In this document: positions 16,296 to 25,163 of the stretch, piece by piece
Layout: each line of letters opens with the position of its first letter
Position numbering within the stretch: position 1 is the first letter of the stretch
NCBI GenBank assembly: GCA_944326555.1
Contig: CALVEK010000003.1
Coordinates: forward strand, 59,860-123,859
Direction of reading: 5' to 3'
DNA length: 64,000 bases
Origin: Candidatus Gastranaerophilales bacterium
GTDB taxonomy: Bacteria > Cyanobacteriota > Vampirovibrionia > Gastranaerophilales > Gastranaerophilaceae
Notes under the pieces: generated by a model
The model's database searches: none
The model's input: the letters and a program-made list of their open reading frames with translations, nothing else
Told to the model about the DNA's origin: nothing
Translations under genes and position numbers: made by a program

Positions 16296-18593
16296 TTAAG
16301 ATTCACTGGTTGTTCCGGTTGCAGATGTTCCTGCAGCTGCAGATTCATACAGCTTGTTAAATTCATCATAGAATTTATTCGCAATATCATTTGTATTAAT
16401 TACATAAGCACTACGATTGAATAAATTCAGAAAACCTCCTTTGTAATTAGTTGGTTCCAATGAATTAACAACATTTAAAGTAGCTTGTTCAACCAAAGAA
16501 TTAATTTGTGAAGAATTATAGTTAGATCCAAGTTCATCTTTAAGTTTAGCTTTTAACTGATTAGCAATTATGTTAATCTGAGTTTTTACTTCCAATTTAG
16601 CAGCAGACTTATCTCTTATTTTTTTAGATGATTTATCTTGAAATGCATCAGAAAGAGAAGTGTCAGCCATAATTTCTTCTAAACCGACAGGATTTTTTCC
16701 TGACGCAGTTCCCTCTGCTTTATTAGCAGAAATTTCTTGGAATTTAGTTAAGAATGCATCAACAATTTGTTTTATATTAACAGTGCCGCGTCTTTTAAGT
16801 AAGCCTGATTTTTTAGTTCCAAATCCGGATTCGCTAAAATCATTAATAGTTTGATAAATAGCATCATCTAGCATATCATTAATCTTTGCTTCATCATAAT
16901 CAGCACCGAGCTGTTCTTTTAGCATAGCCATAAGCTGAGGTTTAAGAGATTCCAGTTGTTGTTTAGCAAGGTCTTGTATAGCATCTTTTGCACTAGATGA
17001 TTTTCTGAATCTGCTTGTCTCCCAAGAAGCATTATCATCATATCCTGGGATTGAAGAAGTAAATTGTTCATAATCTATGTCTGATATACTTATAGCAGGT
17101 ACTTCTTTGTTTTTTACACCATCAGAAATCTTGTCTGCACCAACAGATTGCATCATAGTAGTAAGAAGTTGTTTGACTTTTTCAAGGTCTTCTTCTCTTG
17201 TTATAGATGATTCCAAACCGTCAATTAAAGACTTAGCTTCAGTAAAATTCGAATCAGACGCATATTCAGGATAAATTTGAGCTAATAAAGAAATATCATA
17301 TTTTCCTTGAGACAATTCATTTATGATGAAATCCACAGTTGTACTTATTATATTAGCTTCTTCTTCACCATTAACATAGGTACCTGCATTATTAATTACA
17401 TCTTTTAAATTTTGATAAGAATCAGCAGAATCAACAATATCATTTTCGGCACGAGTTAATGCAGATTGGTTTTGAGCTTCCAATTCTTCGATATATGCCT
17501 TGTATTCAGCCTCAATATTTGTACCATCACCAGTATACTCGGAAATAAATTTATCTAAAATTTTGTTCAATCTGGCTTCATAATTTTGTATATCATCGGA
17601 GCTGTATTTATTAGTGTAATTACCCCACATTCCGGTACGAGTTTTCATATTAGACATTGACTCTAACAACTGATCGTTAACAGAAGCCAACTTTGTTTTT
17701 AATTCAGCTGTTTTTGCATCTGCTTCAGCTTTCGTATCAGCAGCATCTTTTGCTACTACAGCATTATTTAACTTAGAGGTACCGTCAACATTTTGCTTAC
17801 CAAGAAAATTTGATAAAGCTGTCTCAGCTGTTGTTATAAGTTCATCCATCTTAGCCGGATCAGCACAAGATTTTAGTTCTTCAATAGCTTTAAGCGCAGT
17901 CTGATAATTTGCATTGTTTTTGTAATCTACATCAAAATTTTTCATAAAATCTGCATCTTCACTGCCATTCATAATTGCACCCATTAGGTAATTAACAGTT
18001 TGCTGCTTCATTTCGTTGAATTCATTTGATGTAACATAATCATCATCAGCTTTATCAGTATATTCTGCTAAATTGTCAAAGTTAGAATCAACACTGTTTT
18101 TATAAAGTTCCATCTTTTCATTAACTTTTGCCTGTGTTTCATTTCTTGTTTGTATTGCTTCATCTAACTTTGTTTTTAATGCAGCAGACATGGCGTCTGT
18201 GTCTGTCATATTATTCTTAACAGCTTCGTTAATATACTCTGTAGCCTGCTCTTTTAAATAAACAACCAAAGCGGACTTTTCGGCAGCAGATAACTCAGGA
18301 TTTTGTTGAATATATTTTTCAATATATTCATCCTGAATTTGTGTTAAATAAGCATTTATATCAATATTTTGAGTATTTGAATTTTCCTGATTAGTAACAT
18401 TACCGGCAGAAGAAGAATCATTACCAATTTGAACATCACCATCAATATCTTCCTCTTGACCTGACAGCCAGCTCATTCCTTCTTGCAACTCAGAAGAGGA
18501 AACTGTACCATTTTTATCAGTATCCAATTTACTGATTTCATCTGTTGTAAAAACCTTACCTGTAAAAGGATTAAAATTTACGCCATCAACCAT
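16296..18593 (-). CDS. Large EF-hand protein with internal ~90-aa duplication
   Basis: 765 aa, ATG at 18593 with AAGGAG nine bases upstream. The N-terminus NPFTGKVFTTDEI is followed by a canonical EF-hand loop DTDKNGTVSSSEL (about 24-36), implying Ca2+ binding; a second acidic stretch (EEDIDGDVQIG) is a weaker candidate. The rest is helical and Asn/Ser/Glu-rich. Two C-terminal segments match each other: one around 510-620 (QLMAMLKEQLGADYDEAKINDMLDDAI) and one around 650-745 (QLKAKLKDELGSNYNSSQINSLVEQAT), both continuing to IxxxFxxxFxE. No signal peptide or membrane span, so it is cytosolic or exported by a leaderless route. Monocistronic, with its own terminator. Family not recognised. Confidence 0.75.
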   Translation of the reverse strand: MVDGVNFNPFTGKVFTTDEISKLDTDKNGTVSSSELQEGMSWLSGQEEDIDGDVQIGNDSSSAGNVTNQENSNTQNIDINAYLTQIQDEYIEKYIQQNPELSAAEKSALVVYLKEQATEYINEAVKNNMTDTDAMSAALKTKLDEAIQTRNETQAKVNEKMELYKNSVDSNFDNLAEYTDKADDDYVTSNEFNEMKQQTVNYLMGAIMNGSEDADFMKNFDVDYKNNANYQTALKAIEELKSCADPAKMDELITTAETALSNFLGKQNVDGTSKLNNAVVAKDAADTKAEADAKTAELKTKLASVNDQLLESMSNMKTRTGMWGNYTNKYSSDDIQNYEARLNKILDKFISEYTGDGTNIEAEYKAYIEELEAQNQSALTRAENDIVDSADSYQNLKDVINNAGTYVNGEEEANIISTTVDFIINELSQGKYDISLLAQIYPEYASDSNFTEAKSLIDGLESSITREEDLEKVKQLLTTMMQSVGADKISDGVKNKEVPAISISDIDYEQFTSSIPGYDDNASWETSRFRKSSSAKDAIQDLAKQQLESLKPQLMAMLKEQLGADYDEAKINDMLDDAIYQTINDFSESGFGTKKSGLLKRRGTVNIKQIVDAFLTKFQEISANKAEGTASGKNPVGLEEIMADTSLSDAFQDKSSKKIRDKSAAKLEVKTQINIIANQLKAKLKDELGSNYNSSQINSLVEQATLNVVNSLEPTNYKGGFLNLFNRSAYVINTNDIANKFYDEFNKLYESAAAGTSATGTTSES

Positions 18594-18785
18594 TTCTAAT
18601 ACTCCTTATCTTTTATTAATAAAATACTCAAATAAAATGAAAGACTTTATATATTTAAATCAATAAGAATTTTACATGTGTAACTCCTTATATTTTCCCT
18701 GTAGTTTTCCATACGGAATATCTTTTATAAAACTTTAGCCCAGAGAGAATAATGTTAATTTATTGTTACAAAAATAAAAAAAATA

Positions 18786-18824
18786 GCACTTAAGAAATAT
18801 CAAATGTGTTTATATAAGTACGGA
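18786..18824 (+). promoter_or_regulatory. Shared promoter-like element, copy B
   Basis: GCACTT (18786-18791), 19-base spacer ending AAATGTGTT, TATATA (18811-18816) followed by AGTACGG. The geometry equals copies C and D. It lies about 25 bases ahead of the 254-aa protein start, so any transcript from it has a very short leader. Confidence 0.5.
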
Positions 18825-18840
18825 AGTGTAAGGTAAAAGT

Positions 18841-19605
18841 ATGCAGAATTATCCTGTAAATTATGCAAATACAAAAACAAATACCGCAGTAAATCAAACT
18901 ATACCAACTGCAGCAGGTAATAGTGGTGCAACTTTTAATATTGGTGTTCCAACAGCATCACAAGGTAACGGAGCAGCAGGAGCAAGCGGTGTAACAATAA
19001 ATATACTTGGCGCAGGAGTATACCCAAATGGTGCAAATGTAAATAACACATACTATAATACATCAACACCTGGTCAATCATACGACAAATCTTATTATAT
19101 AAATAATCTTGCAGCACAACCACAGCAAATGCAGACAAAAACACCAACAGTTCCTGTGGCAGCTGCAAATTTGAACGATAAAAAAGATACAAAAGATTTA
19201 CCCAAAAAAGACATCGTCTTATTAACTGATGAATATATAAAAACACTCGAAAATTATCTGAGAAATGACAATCCGGATATCAAACTTATGGGTGCAAAAG
19301 AACTAATGAAAAGATTTAGAGAAGACGAATCAAGAAAAAATGACCAAGCTCTCACAAATCTGTTAAACTTAACATTACAAAGTAAATACTCACCTGTTAA
19401 AATGGTAGGCCTTGGAATTCTTCAAAACGGATGGGCACAAGGCGATGCATTTACGCAACAGCTATTAAGTCAAATTCAACAATCTAATACAAGCTATGGA
19501 CTAGATGCCCTTGATGCGGCAGATGCAGCATTAAAAACAGCAGGTAAAACAGTCAAAGTTGTTGATACAAACCCACCAAAACCTAAAAATAATGATAAAA
19601 AATAA
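18841..19605 (+). CDS. Taxon-type protein with Asn/Gly/Thr-rich N-terminus and helical C-terminus
   Basis: 254 aa. Residues 1-95 are low complexity, rich in Asn, Thr, Gly, Ala, Tyr and Gln (e.g. NIGVPTASQGNGAAGASGVT). After a Lys/Asp-rich linker (KDTKDLPKKD), residues 125-240 form an all-helical domain (TDEYIKTLENYLRNDNPDIKLMGAKELMKRFRED, SKYSPVKMVGLGILQNG) reminiscent of HEAT/ARM-type repeats. The end is a charged Pro/Lys tail. No signal peptide. The next gene begins 17 bases later, so they probably form an operon. Function unknown. Confidence 0.7.
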   Translation: MQNYPVNYANTKTNTAVNQTIPTAAGNSGATFNIGVPTASQGNGAAGASGVTINILGAGVYPNGANVNNTYYNTSTPGQSYDKSYYINNLAAQPQQMQTKTPTVPVAAANLNDKKDTKDLPKKDIVLLTDEYIKTLENYLRNDNPDIKLMGAKELMKRFREDESRKNDQALTNLLNLTLQSKYSPVKMVGLGILQNGWAQGDAFTQQLLSQIQQSNTSYGLDALDAADAALKTAGKTVKVVDTNPPKPKNNDKK

Positions 19606-19622
19606 AAACAGAAAGCAGGAAT

Positions 19623-20066
19623 ATGAATAAAGCATACATAGCTTCAAAAATAGCAGGCGGACTTGCTGCAGGATATGTGCTTTATAATGCCCACTATGCG
19701 GGTAAAATGTCATCTGCAGAAAATGTTAAAAGAAAAGCCGCAAACAGAATCGGGAGTTACTATATGGATTCCAGACGAATGGAAGACAGAAGTATAATAA
19801 CCAGTAAACTTAAAGATACATACTTTAGAAGTAATGCTGATTGGAACTTACCTGATAAAATAAATGCAGTAACAGGATACATAGGCGGAGCATTTTCACA
19901 AATGGCAGCTGACGTTATTCCAGCTGGGTTAGCAACAGGAGCATTGCTATCAAAAAAATATACAAAATATTTTGGATTGGGATTATTAGGATACGGAATA
20001 AAATATCTCATATGCGATGTTATGGATTTGGGCAGACCAAACTATTTAAAATCTAATGATGTATAA
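19623..20066 (+). CDS. Hypothetical protein with glycine/alanine-rich helices
   Basis: 147 aa, ATG preceded by GCAGGA. It opens with a short moderately hydrophobic segment (IASKIAGGLAAGYVLYNAHYAGK, about 5-27), then a basic region with KRKAANRIGSYYMDSRRMEDRS. A second hydrophobic stretch follows (QMAADVIPAGLATGALLSKK and YFGLGLLGYGIKYLI, about 98-135). It may be membrane associated. It overlaps the 3' end of the converging cyclo-ligase gene by 14 bases. It is likely coupled to the upstream helical protein. Not recognised. Confidence 0.65.
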   Translation: MNKAYIASKIAGGLAAGYVLYNAHYAGKMSSAENVKRKAANRIGSYYMDSRRMEDRSIITSKLKDTYFRSNADWNLPDKINAVTGYIGGAFSQMAADVIPAGLATGALLSKKYTKYFGLGLLGYGIKYLICDVMDLGRPNYLKSNDV

Positions 20067-20598
20067 AGGTCAAACCATTTTCTGTTACAACACCATTGAC
20101 AGGTATGTCATGTAATTCGCAAGGTAATTTATTGAAGAAAAACTCTTCAGGTAAAGGCACTATTGTCGTTGTATCGGACGAAAGATTACACAAAAATCTG
20201 TCATAATAACCTTTTCCGTAGCCAAGACGATTTCCAATACTATCAACAGCAAGAGCAGGGACAAAAATTATATCCAAAATTGACAAATCACTCAAAGGTT
20301 GACCAACAGGCTCCATTATATTAAAACGCCCTTTTCTAAAACCATCACACGTTGAATATAAAACTGGTAACATATAATCGCCGGACACAACAGGAAAATA
20401 AAAATTTTTAGTCTTATCATTGAGTAAACTTAGTAATGAGACTTCTGAATTCATAGGATAAAACAACATAACATTTTTAGCTAATATATACTTATCCCAA
20501 AGAACAATGTTTTTAATTATAGAATCAGAAATACTGACAGTATCAAGACAATTTCTTCTTAGTTTAAGATTTTTTCTTAATTTATGTTTTGCATCCAT
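20053..20598 (-). CDS. ygfA: 5-formyltetrahydrofolate cyclo-ligase
   Basis: 181 aa enzyme that converts 5-formyl-THF to 5,10-methenyl-THF with ATP, rescuing folate from a dead-end form. Family hallmarks: basic N-terminal K-x-x-LRKNLKLRR, the YPMNSEVS substrate segment, and the nucleotide/Mg signature VDSIGNRLGYGKGYYDRFL (about 125-143). Length is typical. The gene stands alone on the minus strand and its end overlaps the converging hypothetical gene by 14 bases. A folate gene, folP, occurs elsewhere in the window (47350). Confidence 0.93.
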   Translation of the reverse strand: MDAKHKLRKNLKLRRNCLDTVSISDSIIKNIVLWDKYILAKNVMLFYPMNSEVSLLSLLNDKTKNFYFPVVSGDYMLPVLYSTCDGFRKGRFNIMEPVGQPLSDLSILDIIFVPALAVDSIGNRLGYGKGYYDRFLCNLSSDTTTIVPLPEEFFFNKLPCELHDIPVNGVVTENGLTFIHH

Positions 20599-20678
20599 AA
20601 AAAAATTATAACCTATAACAGTTTAAAACCAATGCTTTACATATATGTAAACAAATATTATAATTAGAAAGCTGGATT

Positions 20679-21029
20679 ATGAATAGATTAGATTTAAGTA
20701 AAAAACTCAAAATAGCAAGAATTGAGTCTGGACTAAAACAGGAAGAAATAGCAGAATTGATGTGTCTTCCTATATCTGCAATATCTGTAATTGAAAAAGG
20801 AACAAGAAAAGTAGATGTTATAGAGCTTGTTAAATTTGCGGAGTATTATTCTAAACCAATTGAATGGTTTTTTCATGAAGAAGAACAGGAAAATTACAGA
20901 AGATGGTATGATAAAGACAAAAAACTTGCAGAAGCATTAAAACTCCTAAAAAAAGCCCCTGTTAAATACCAAAAAAGTTGTGCTTGTGCTATTATCGGTT
21001 TCTTAAAAGAAAGCGGACTAATCAAATAA
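20679..21029 (+). CDS. XRE-family helix-turn-helix transcriptional regulator
   Basis: 116 aa. An HTH_3 domain covers about residues 5-62: LSKKLKIARIESGLKQEEIAELMCLPISAISVIEKGTRKVDVIELVKFAEYYSKPIEWF, the standard five-helix Cro/CI arrangement with the recognition helix around LPISAISVIEKG. The C-terminal half is helical and basic, probably for dimerisation. The stop overlaps the corrinoid adenosyltransferase start by one base (TAATG), so the two are translationally coupled. Its target is unknown; autoregulation is the simplest inference. Confidence 0.88.
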   Translation: MNRLDLSKKLKIARIESGLKQEEIAELMCLPISAISVIEKGTRKVDVIELVKFAEYYSKPIEWFFHEEEQENYRRWYDKDKKLAEALKLLKKAPVKYQKSCACAIIGFLKESGLIK

Positions 21030-21607
21030 TGGAAAATATGAATTCAAACAAACTGTATAATCCGGAATTTTCAAAACATGGATATATTCAGGTGTACACA
21101 GGCGACGGAAAAGGGAAAACAACTGCATCACTGGGCCTTGCGATGAGAGCTCTTGGAAGAGGATGGAATGTTTTAATTGTAATGTTCACAAAAGGCGGTA
21201 ATGACTATGGAGAGTTGTACTCTTTTTCACAACTTTGTGAAGACTTGAAAGGTAAAGTAAAAATAGTTCAGGCAGGCCTTGATAGAATAGTGTACTCGCA
21301 AAATATTTCAGACCAAGATAAAAAACTAATACAAGAAGGATGGAATGTTGCAAAAAAGGCGATAAAAAATGACGAATATCAACTTATAATACTGGATGAA
21401 GCCAATATTGCAATTGACTTAAATCTTATAAACTTAGACGAAATGCTTGAAGTCTTAAAAAACAAACCGGAAGATATGGAAATAGTATTAACAGGAAGAA
21501 ATGCAAAAAAAGAAATAATAGATATAGCTCATCTTGTTTCTGAAATATTACCTGTAAAACACTACTGGGATATAGGTATTAAGGCAAGAAAAGGGATAGA
21601 ATTTTAA
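21029..21607 (+). CDS. cobO: Cob(I)yrinic acid a,c-diamide adenosyltransferase (BtuR/CobO family)
   Basis: 192 aa from the ATG at 21029. Transfers the adenosyl group of ATP to cob(I)alamin or corrinoid precursors to make the coenzyme form. P-loop GDGKGKTTASLGLAMRA at about 23-39 is the characteristic BtuR Walker A; VMFTKGG, LDEANIAIDLNLI (Walker-B-like) and LTGRNAKKEIIDIAHLVSEI follow in family order. No cobalamin riboswitch features were noted upstream; the gene is instead coupled to the XRE regulator. No other cobalamin genes are in the window, which fits salvage of environmental corrinoids. Confidence 0.93.
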   Translation: MENMNSNKLYNPEFSKHGYIQVYTGDGKGKTTASLGLAMRALGRGWNVLIVMFTKGGNDYGELYSFSQLCEDLKGKVKIVQAGLDRIVYSQNISDQDKKLIQEGWNVAKKAIKNDEYQLIILDEANIAIDLNLINLDEMLEVLKNKPEDMEIVLTGRNAKKEIIDIAHLVSEILPVKHYWDIGIKARKGIEF

Positions 21608-21678
21608 ACTTTATGATTGATATTTTTGATTTTTTGACATAAATTATAAAAAGGATAGAGGATTTAAGGAGAAATATA

Positions 21679-21936
21679 ATGGCTCAGCAATTTCCGCCAC
21701 AGCAATTTAAAACAAGACTTGCACTATTAGTATTTTTAAAAGGTGCATCTGCGCCAATGGTTCTGTATTTTGATGATCCCAAAGCAGTTTTTGATGAAAT
21801 ACTTCCTCTTATAAGAACACAATCTGCCGTTGGTAAACTTATCGAAAAAGAACCGACAGGACCAATTAAAAAGGTAGCTATTATGTCCAATCAAATAGCC
21901 TCAATTGCTCTTCAAGAAGAAGTATGCCAACAATAA
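21679..21936 (+). CDS. Small conserved-looking hypothetical protein
   Basis: 85 aa with a strong ribosome site (AAGGAG, ten bases before ATG). The sequence QQFKTRLALLVFLKGASAPMVLYFDDPKAVFDEILPLI looks like a small alpha/beta fold, followed by KKVAIMSNQIASIALQEE. The pattern could be a beta-sheet peptide- or nucleic-acid-binding module (the strand IKKVAIMSNQIASIAL resembles an Sm-like or barrel strand pair), but no family is recognised. It precedes the 746-aa gene by 41 bases on the same strand and is probably in the same operon as the flagellar chaperones. Confidence 0.7.
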   Translation: MAQQFPPQQFKTRLALLVFLKGASAPMVLYFDDPKAVFDEILPLIRTQSAVGKLIEKEPTGPIKKVAIMSNQIASIALQEEVCQQ

Positions 21937-21977
21937 TATAAGGTTATAAAATACTATATAAAGATTTTGAAAGATAG

Positions 21978-24218
21978 ATGAAATTAATTGAAATAAAAAA
22001 CAGCCTAGCAAAATTATATTATGAACCGGCAGATTTTCCTTTACGTCTGTCTGATTTTCTTACGATAGATGATAGTAACCAAAAAATTATTGCCCAAGTT
22101 ATATCAATTGAGTCAACAAGTAGAGATACAACTAATTGTGCCATTTTAAAATTCTCACTTGATTTAAATGAAGATAACTCTCACACAGTATATAGCGGTT
22201 ATGCACCACCATTAGATGCACTTGTTTCAAGAACAAAACCGGAAATAATATCCAATATTTTTTCAAATCCCAAAGAAACCGTTTGCTTGGGCAAATTATC
22301 AGGTTCAATTGGCGGAGAGATAAATCTAAAAAGCAGTTTGCTAAACGACTTTCTTTACATACAGGCAGATGTTGAATCACAAAAGAACAAACTTACAGAA
22401 AAACTTCTTGAATTTAATCTTAAACAAAAAAGAAAAACTCTATATATAGACTACGATGGAATATTGAATTATCCTCAAGAGGCCAAAGTCATAACACTCG
22501 GTAAAGAATTCAAATTACCAGTTAGCAGTGATATTTTAAATTACATATACGAAAATGACTTAAAAGGACTAACACTTGAACAAAAAACAATAGTTCAAGA
22601 TATAATTCTAGAAATACAAGACTACATTGAATCATTAGATACAGGATTTATACCGTTTAATACACTTTTAAGTGTCGTAAATGACATATATAATACCGAC
22701 AAATCTGTGGGTATAATACTTTTTAGGAACAAATTACTAAAATACAACCAGTCAAATATTTTTGCCTCGCAAGAAGAGGAAATCACATCGCTCGAAAAAT
22801 CAATAGAAAACAATGCAATAACGATACTAAATATCGAAAACATCGATACAAATTGGCAAAAAGAAACTATAAACTTTTTGATAGAATACCTTCAGTTAGG
22901 GTATTACCTAATTTTTGAAGTTAAAGATGATTCAATTGACAAAAAATCACTCAATAACATATACAAAAAAGAGAATATAAAACCTGTAATTATATCAAAA
23001 TATGAATCAGATTTTGCTCCATTGCTAAAATCATTTGCAAAGAACCTGATTTTGTTTAAGCCACTTACTCAACAAAGAGCATTTGCGACATACAACTCAT
23101 TTTTAAACAAACTTTCCAATGAAGAATTTATTGTATCAGGAGATGCAACATTCTATACACCTCTTATAATACAGGAATTATCAGAAGAAATAGAGATAAC
23201 TGAAAACACAGAAAATGCCAATAATATTGTAGAATCAGAGGATAAAATATTATCTCAATTAGAAGAAAAAACCGATGCCAATTTAAAAGATAAGGACATT
23301 GAAAAAGAAGTTATTGAAGAACAAGAGTTACAAAATACTAAGGCTGATGATACAGTCTTAAACGAAGAAACAACAAATTTGGATATTGATTCCTTAGAAA
23401 CAATAGAAGACATTGAGCCGCTTAAAGAAGAAGAAGAAGAAGAAGAAAATGAACTAAAAAATATTTTCGAAGAATCTCTGGAACAAGAAATTGCAAAAGA
23501 TGTTGATAAAATGTTCTATGCAGAAGCTGCTATTAAAGATGAGACAGAAGCAGTAACAAAAGAAGACTTTAAAGAAGAATTAAACGAAGATTATTCGTCC
23601 CAAAAGTTTGAAGAAGAGTCAAAAAATCAAAATGAAGATATAGACCTAAATATCACTGACAAAACAGAGGATAATTTGTACATGTATAATGATGACAATG
23701 ATCTTCTGTCAGATGAAGACCTAGACCTACTTGATGAAATTCAAAATGACGATTCAGATAATAATATCGAACAAGAAATTGATTTAGTTGATAATGTGCC
23801 GATTATGAATGACTTGTCTGCAATAAGTGATGAAGAAGATTTATCAGAACTTTCCGAAGACAGTATTGAAGGACTTGACATTCCAGATGAAAATAAATTA
23901 GCAGATCTAACACAAGATGATGAATTAATGCCTTTAGATACAGAAAACAATCAAGAAGAAAGTATCTTATCTGATAATTTCTCTGAGGACAACGAACTCT
24001 CAGGCGTCCCAATCTATCAAACAGAATTGCCGGATAGCTCAGATAATGATAGCACAGTAAAAATTGCAGAAGGAAATATTGTTTATCACGAAAAATATGG
24101 AAGAGGAGTAGTTGAACAACTAATTAACTACGGAAATAAAACACTATGTTCAATACAGTTCGACAATGTCGGAAGAAGACTACTAGACCCTAATTTGGCA
24201 GATTTAAAGCAAATGTAG
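21978..24218 (+). CDS. Acidic multidomain protein with C-terminal Tudor/KOW-like domain
   Basis: 746 aa. Residues 1-150 look like a beta-rich N-terminal domain (RLSDFLTIDDSNQKIIAQVISIES, then KLSGSIGGEINL), similar in outline to the HAS-barrel region of HerA-type ATPases. Residues 150-400 have alpha/beta character (KTLYIDYDGILNY, AITILNIENIDTNWQKETINFLIEYLQLGYYLIFEVKDD), like a P-loop-type domain, yet no Walker A is visible. Residues 400-690 are extremely acidic and disordered. The last ~50 residues, GNIVYHEKYGRGVVEQL...CSIQFDNVGRRLL, match the small C-terminal module of UvrD/PcrA-type proteins (VxHxxFGxGxV). Located just upstream of fliS. Function unknown. Confidence 0.75.
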   Translation: MKLIEIKNSLAKLYYEPADFPLRLSDFLTIDDSNQKIIAQVISIESTSRDTTNCAILKFSLDLNEDNSHTVYSGYAPPLDALVSRTKPEIISNIFSNPKETVCLGKLSGSIGGEINLKSSLLNDFLYIQADVESQKNKLTEKLLEFNLKQKRKTLYIDYDGILNYPQEAKVITLGKEFKLPVSSDILNYIYENDLKGLTLEQKTIVQDIILEIQDYIESLDTGFIPFNTLLSVVNDIYNTDKSVGIILFRNKLLKYNQSNIFASQEEEITSLEKSIENNAITILNIENIDTNWQKETINFLIEYLQLGYYLIFEVKDDSIDKKSLNNIYKKENIKPVIISKYESDFAPLLKSFAKNLILFKPLTQQRAFATYNSFLNKLSNEEFIVSGDATFYTPLIIQELSEEIEITENTENANNIVESEDKILSQLEEKTDANLKDKDIEKEVIEEQELQNTKADDTVLNEETTNLDIDSLETIEDIEPLKEEEEEEENELKNIFEESLEQEIAKDVDKMFYAEAAIKDETEAVTKEDFKEELNEDYSSQKFEEESKNQNEDIDLNITDKTEDNLYMYNDDNDLLSDEDLDLLDEIQNDDSDNNIEQEIDLVDNVPIMNDLSAISDEEDLSELSEDSIEGLDIPDENKLADLTQDDELMPLDTENNQEESILSDNFSEDNELSGVPIYQTELPDSSDNDSTVKIAEGNIVYHEKYGRGVVEQLINYGNKTLCSIQFDNVGRRLLDPNLADLKQM

Positions 24219-24288
24219 AACATATCATATATGCAGTTTATAGACTTTAAACTAATAATATGTTAAAAATATATTGAGAGTTGCTTTT

Positions 24289-24783
24289 ATGAATCCATAT
24301 TTAAAACAATACAAACAGACTCAAATAAATACAGCACCAAAAGAACAAATTCTCTTGATGCTTTATGATGGTGCAGTTCGTTTTTTAAATCAAGCAAAAG
24401 TTGGTTTTGCAGAAAAAAACATTGAAAAAATACACAATAACATAACAAAAGTTCAAAATATAATTACAGAGTTTGAGACATCCTTAGATTTAGAGAATGG
24501 CGGGGAATTTGCGAGTAATTTGTTTGCATTATACGAATTTATGAGTAGACAACTATCAATAGCCAATATAAAAAAGAGAGAAGACTCATTAGATATTGTT
24601 ATAAAACATATGACAGAACTTAGAGACACTTGGAGAGAAGCTGTCAAAAAGTTTAAAGCAGAAGGACACTCGTTGATAGAAAATGAAGTCGACCAGTATA
24701 AAAGAGTTAATGTCGTCAATTCAGAAGAAAATATTGATGACAATGATGCAGATGAAGATAAGGATATCGGGGAATACATATAA
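24289..24783 (+). CDS. fliS: Flagellar export chaperone FliS
   Basis: Binds flagellin in the cytosol, prevents its early polymerisation and delivers it to the export gate. The start is set at ATG 24289 (164 aa), where MNPYLKQYKQTQINTAPKEQILLMLYDGAVRFL matches the family start; TTGAGAG lies just upstream. Four-helix bundle pattern continues to about residue 125; an extra acidic tail (DDNDADEDKDIGEY) is added at the end. A FliT-like gene follows by 2 bases. No flagellin gene is in the window. Confidence 0.94.
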   Translation: MNPYLKQYKQTQINTAPKEQILLMLYDGAVRFLNQAKVGFAEKNIEKIHNNITKVQNIITEFETSLDLENGGEFASNLFALYEFMSRQLSIANIKKREDSLDIVIKHMTELRDTWREAVKKFKAEGHSLIENEVDQYKRVNVVNSEENIDDNDADEDKDIGEYI

Positions 24784-24785
24784 GT

Positions 24786-25163
24786 ATGAATAACAGGGAA
24801 TTAGAAAGTCTCGAACTAATTTATAGCAGACTTTATGAACTTTCTCAACAAATAGGTGAGCTTATTGAAAGAGAAATTTACACAGAGCTCGTAACTTTTA
24901 TCAAAAAAAAAGAACAGCTTCTTGCTCAGGCTAATATACTAATAGAAAAATTACAAGGTCAACAGTTGAATACAGATAAATTATCTGAAATATGTAAAAA
25001 ATACAAAGAACAAGAAGAAAAGAATATAAAAGCATTGTCGACAGTAAAAGACAATATAAAATGCGAGCTTGCAAAAACAACAAAGGACAGAAAAATATTA
25101 TCCGCATACGGTTATAGACAAGAGCAAGTTAGTGGAAATATTTTGGACTACAGAGAAGAATAA
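24786..25163 (+). CDS. FliT/FlgN-like flagellar chaperone
   Basis: 125 aa, all helical: LYELSQQIGELIEREIYTELVTFIKKKEQLLAQANILIEKLQG, then KLSEICKKYKEQEEKNIKALSTVKDNIK. This is the antiparallel coiled-coil plan of FliT and FlgN-type chaperones, which bind FliD or hook-associated proteins. Position directly after fliS (2-base gap) matches the common fliD-fliS-fliT order. Sequence similarity in this family is low, so the name rests on size, helical pattern and position. The stop overlaps the next gene by one base. Confidence 0.7.
   Translation: MNNRELESLELIYSRLYELSQQIGELIEREIYTELVTFIKKKEQLLAQANILIEKLQGQQLNTDKLSEICKKYKEQEEKNIKALSTVKDNIKCELAKTTKDRKILSAYGYRQEQVSGNILDYREE

Noticed and set aside
18660..18690. 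Strong TAAGGAG followed by ATG on the minus strand at about 18675
   Set aside because: The ATG is followed at once by a stop codon, so there is no gene.
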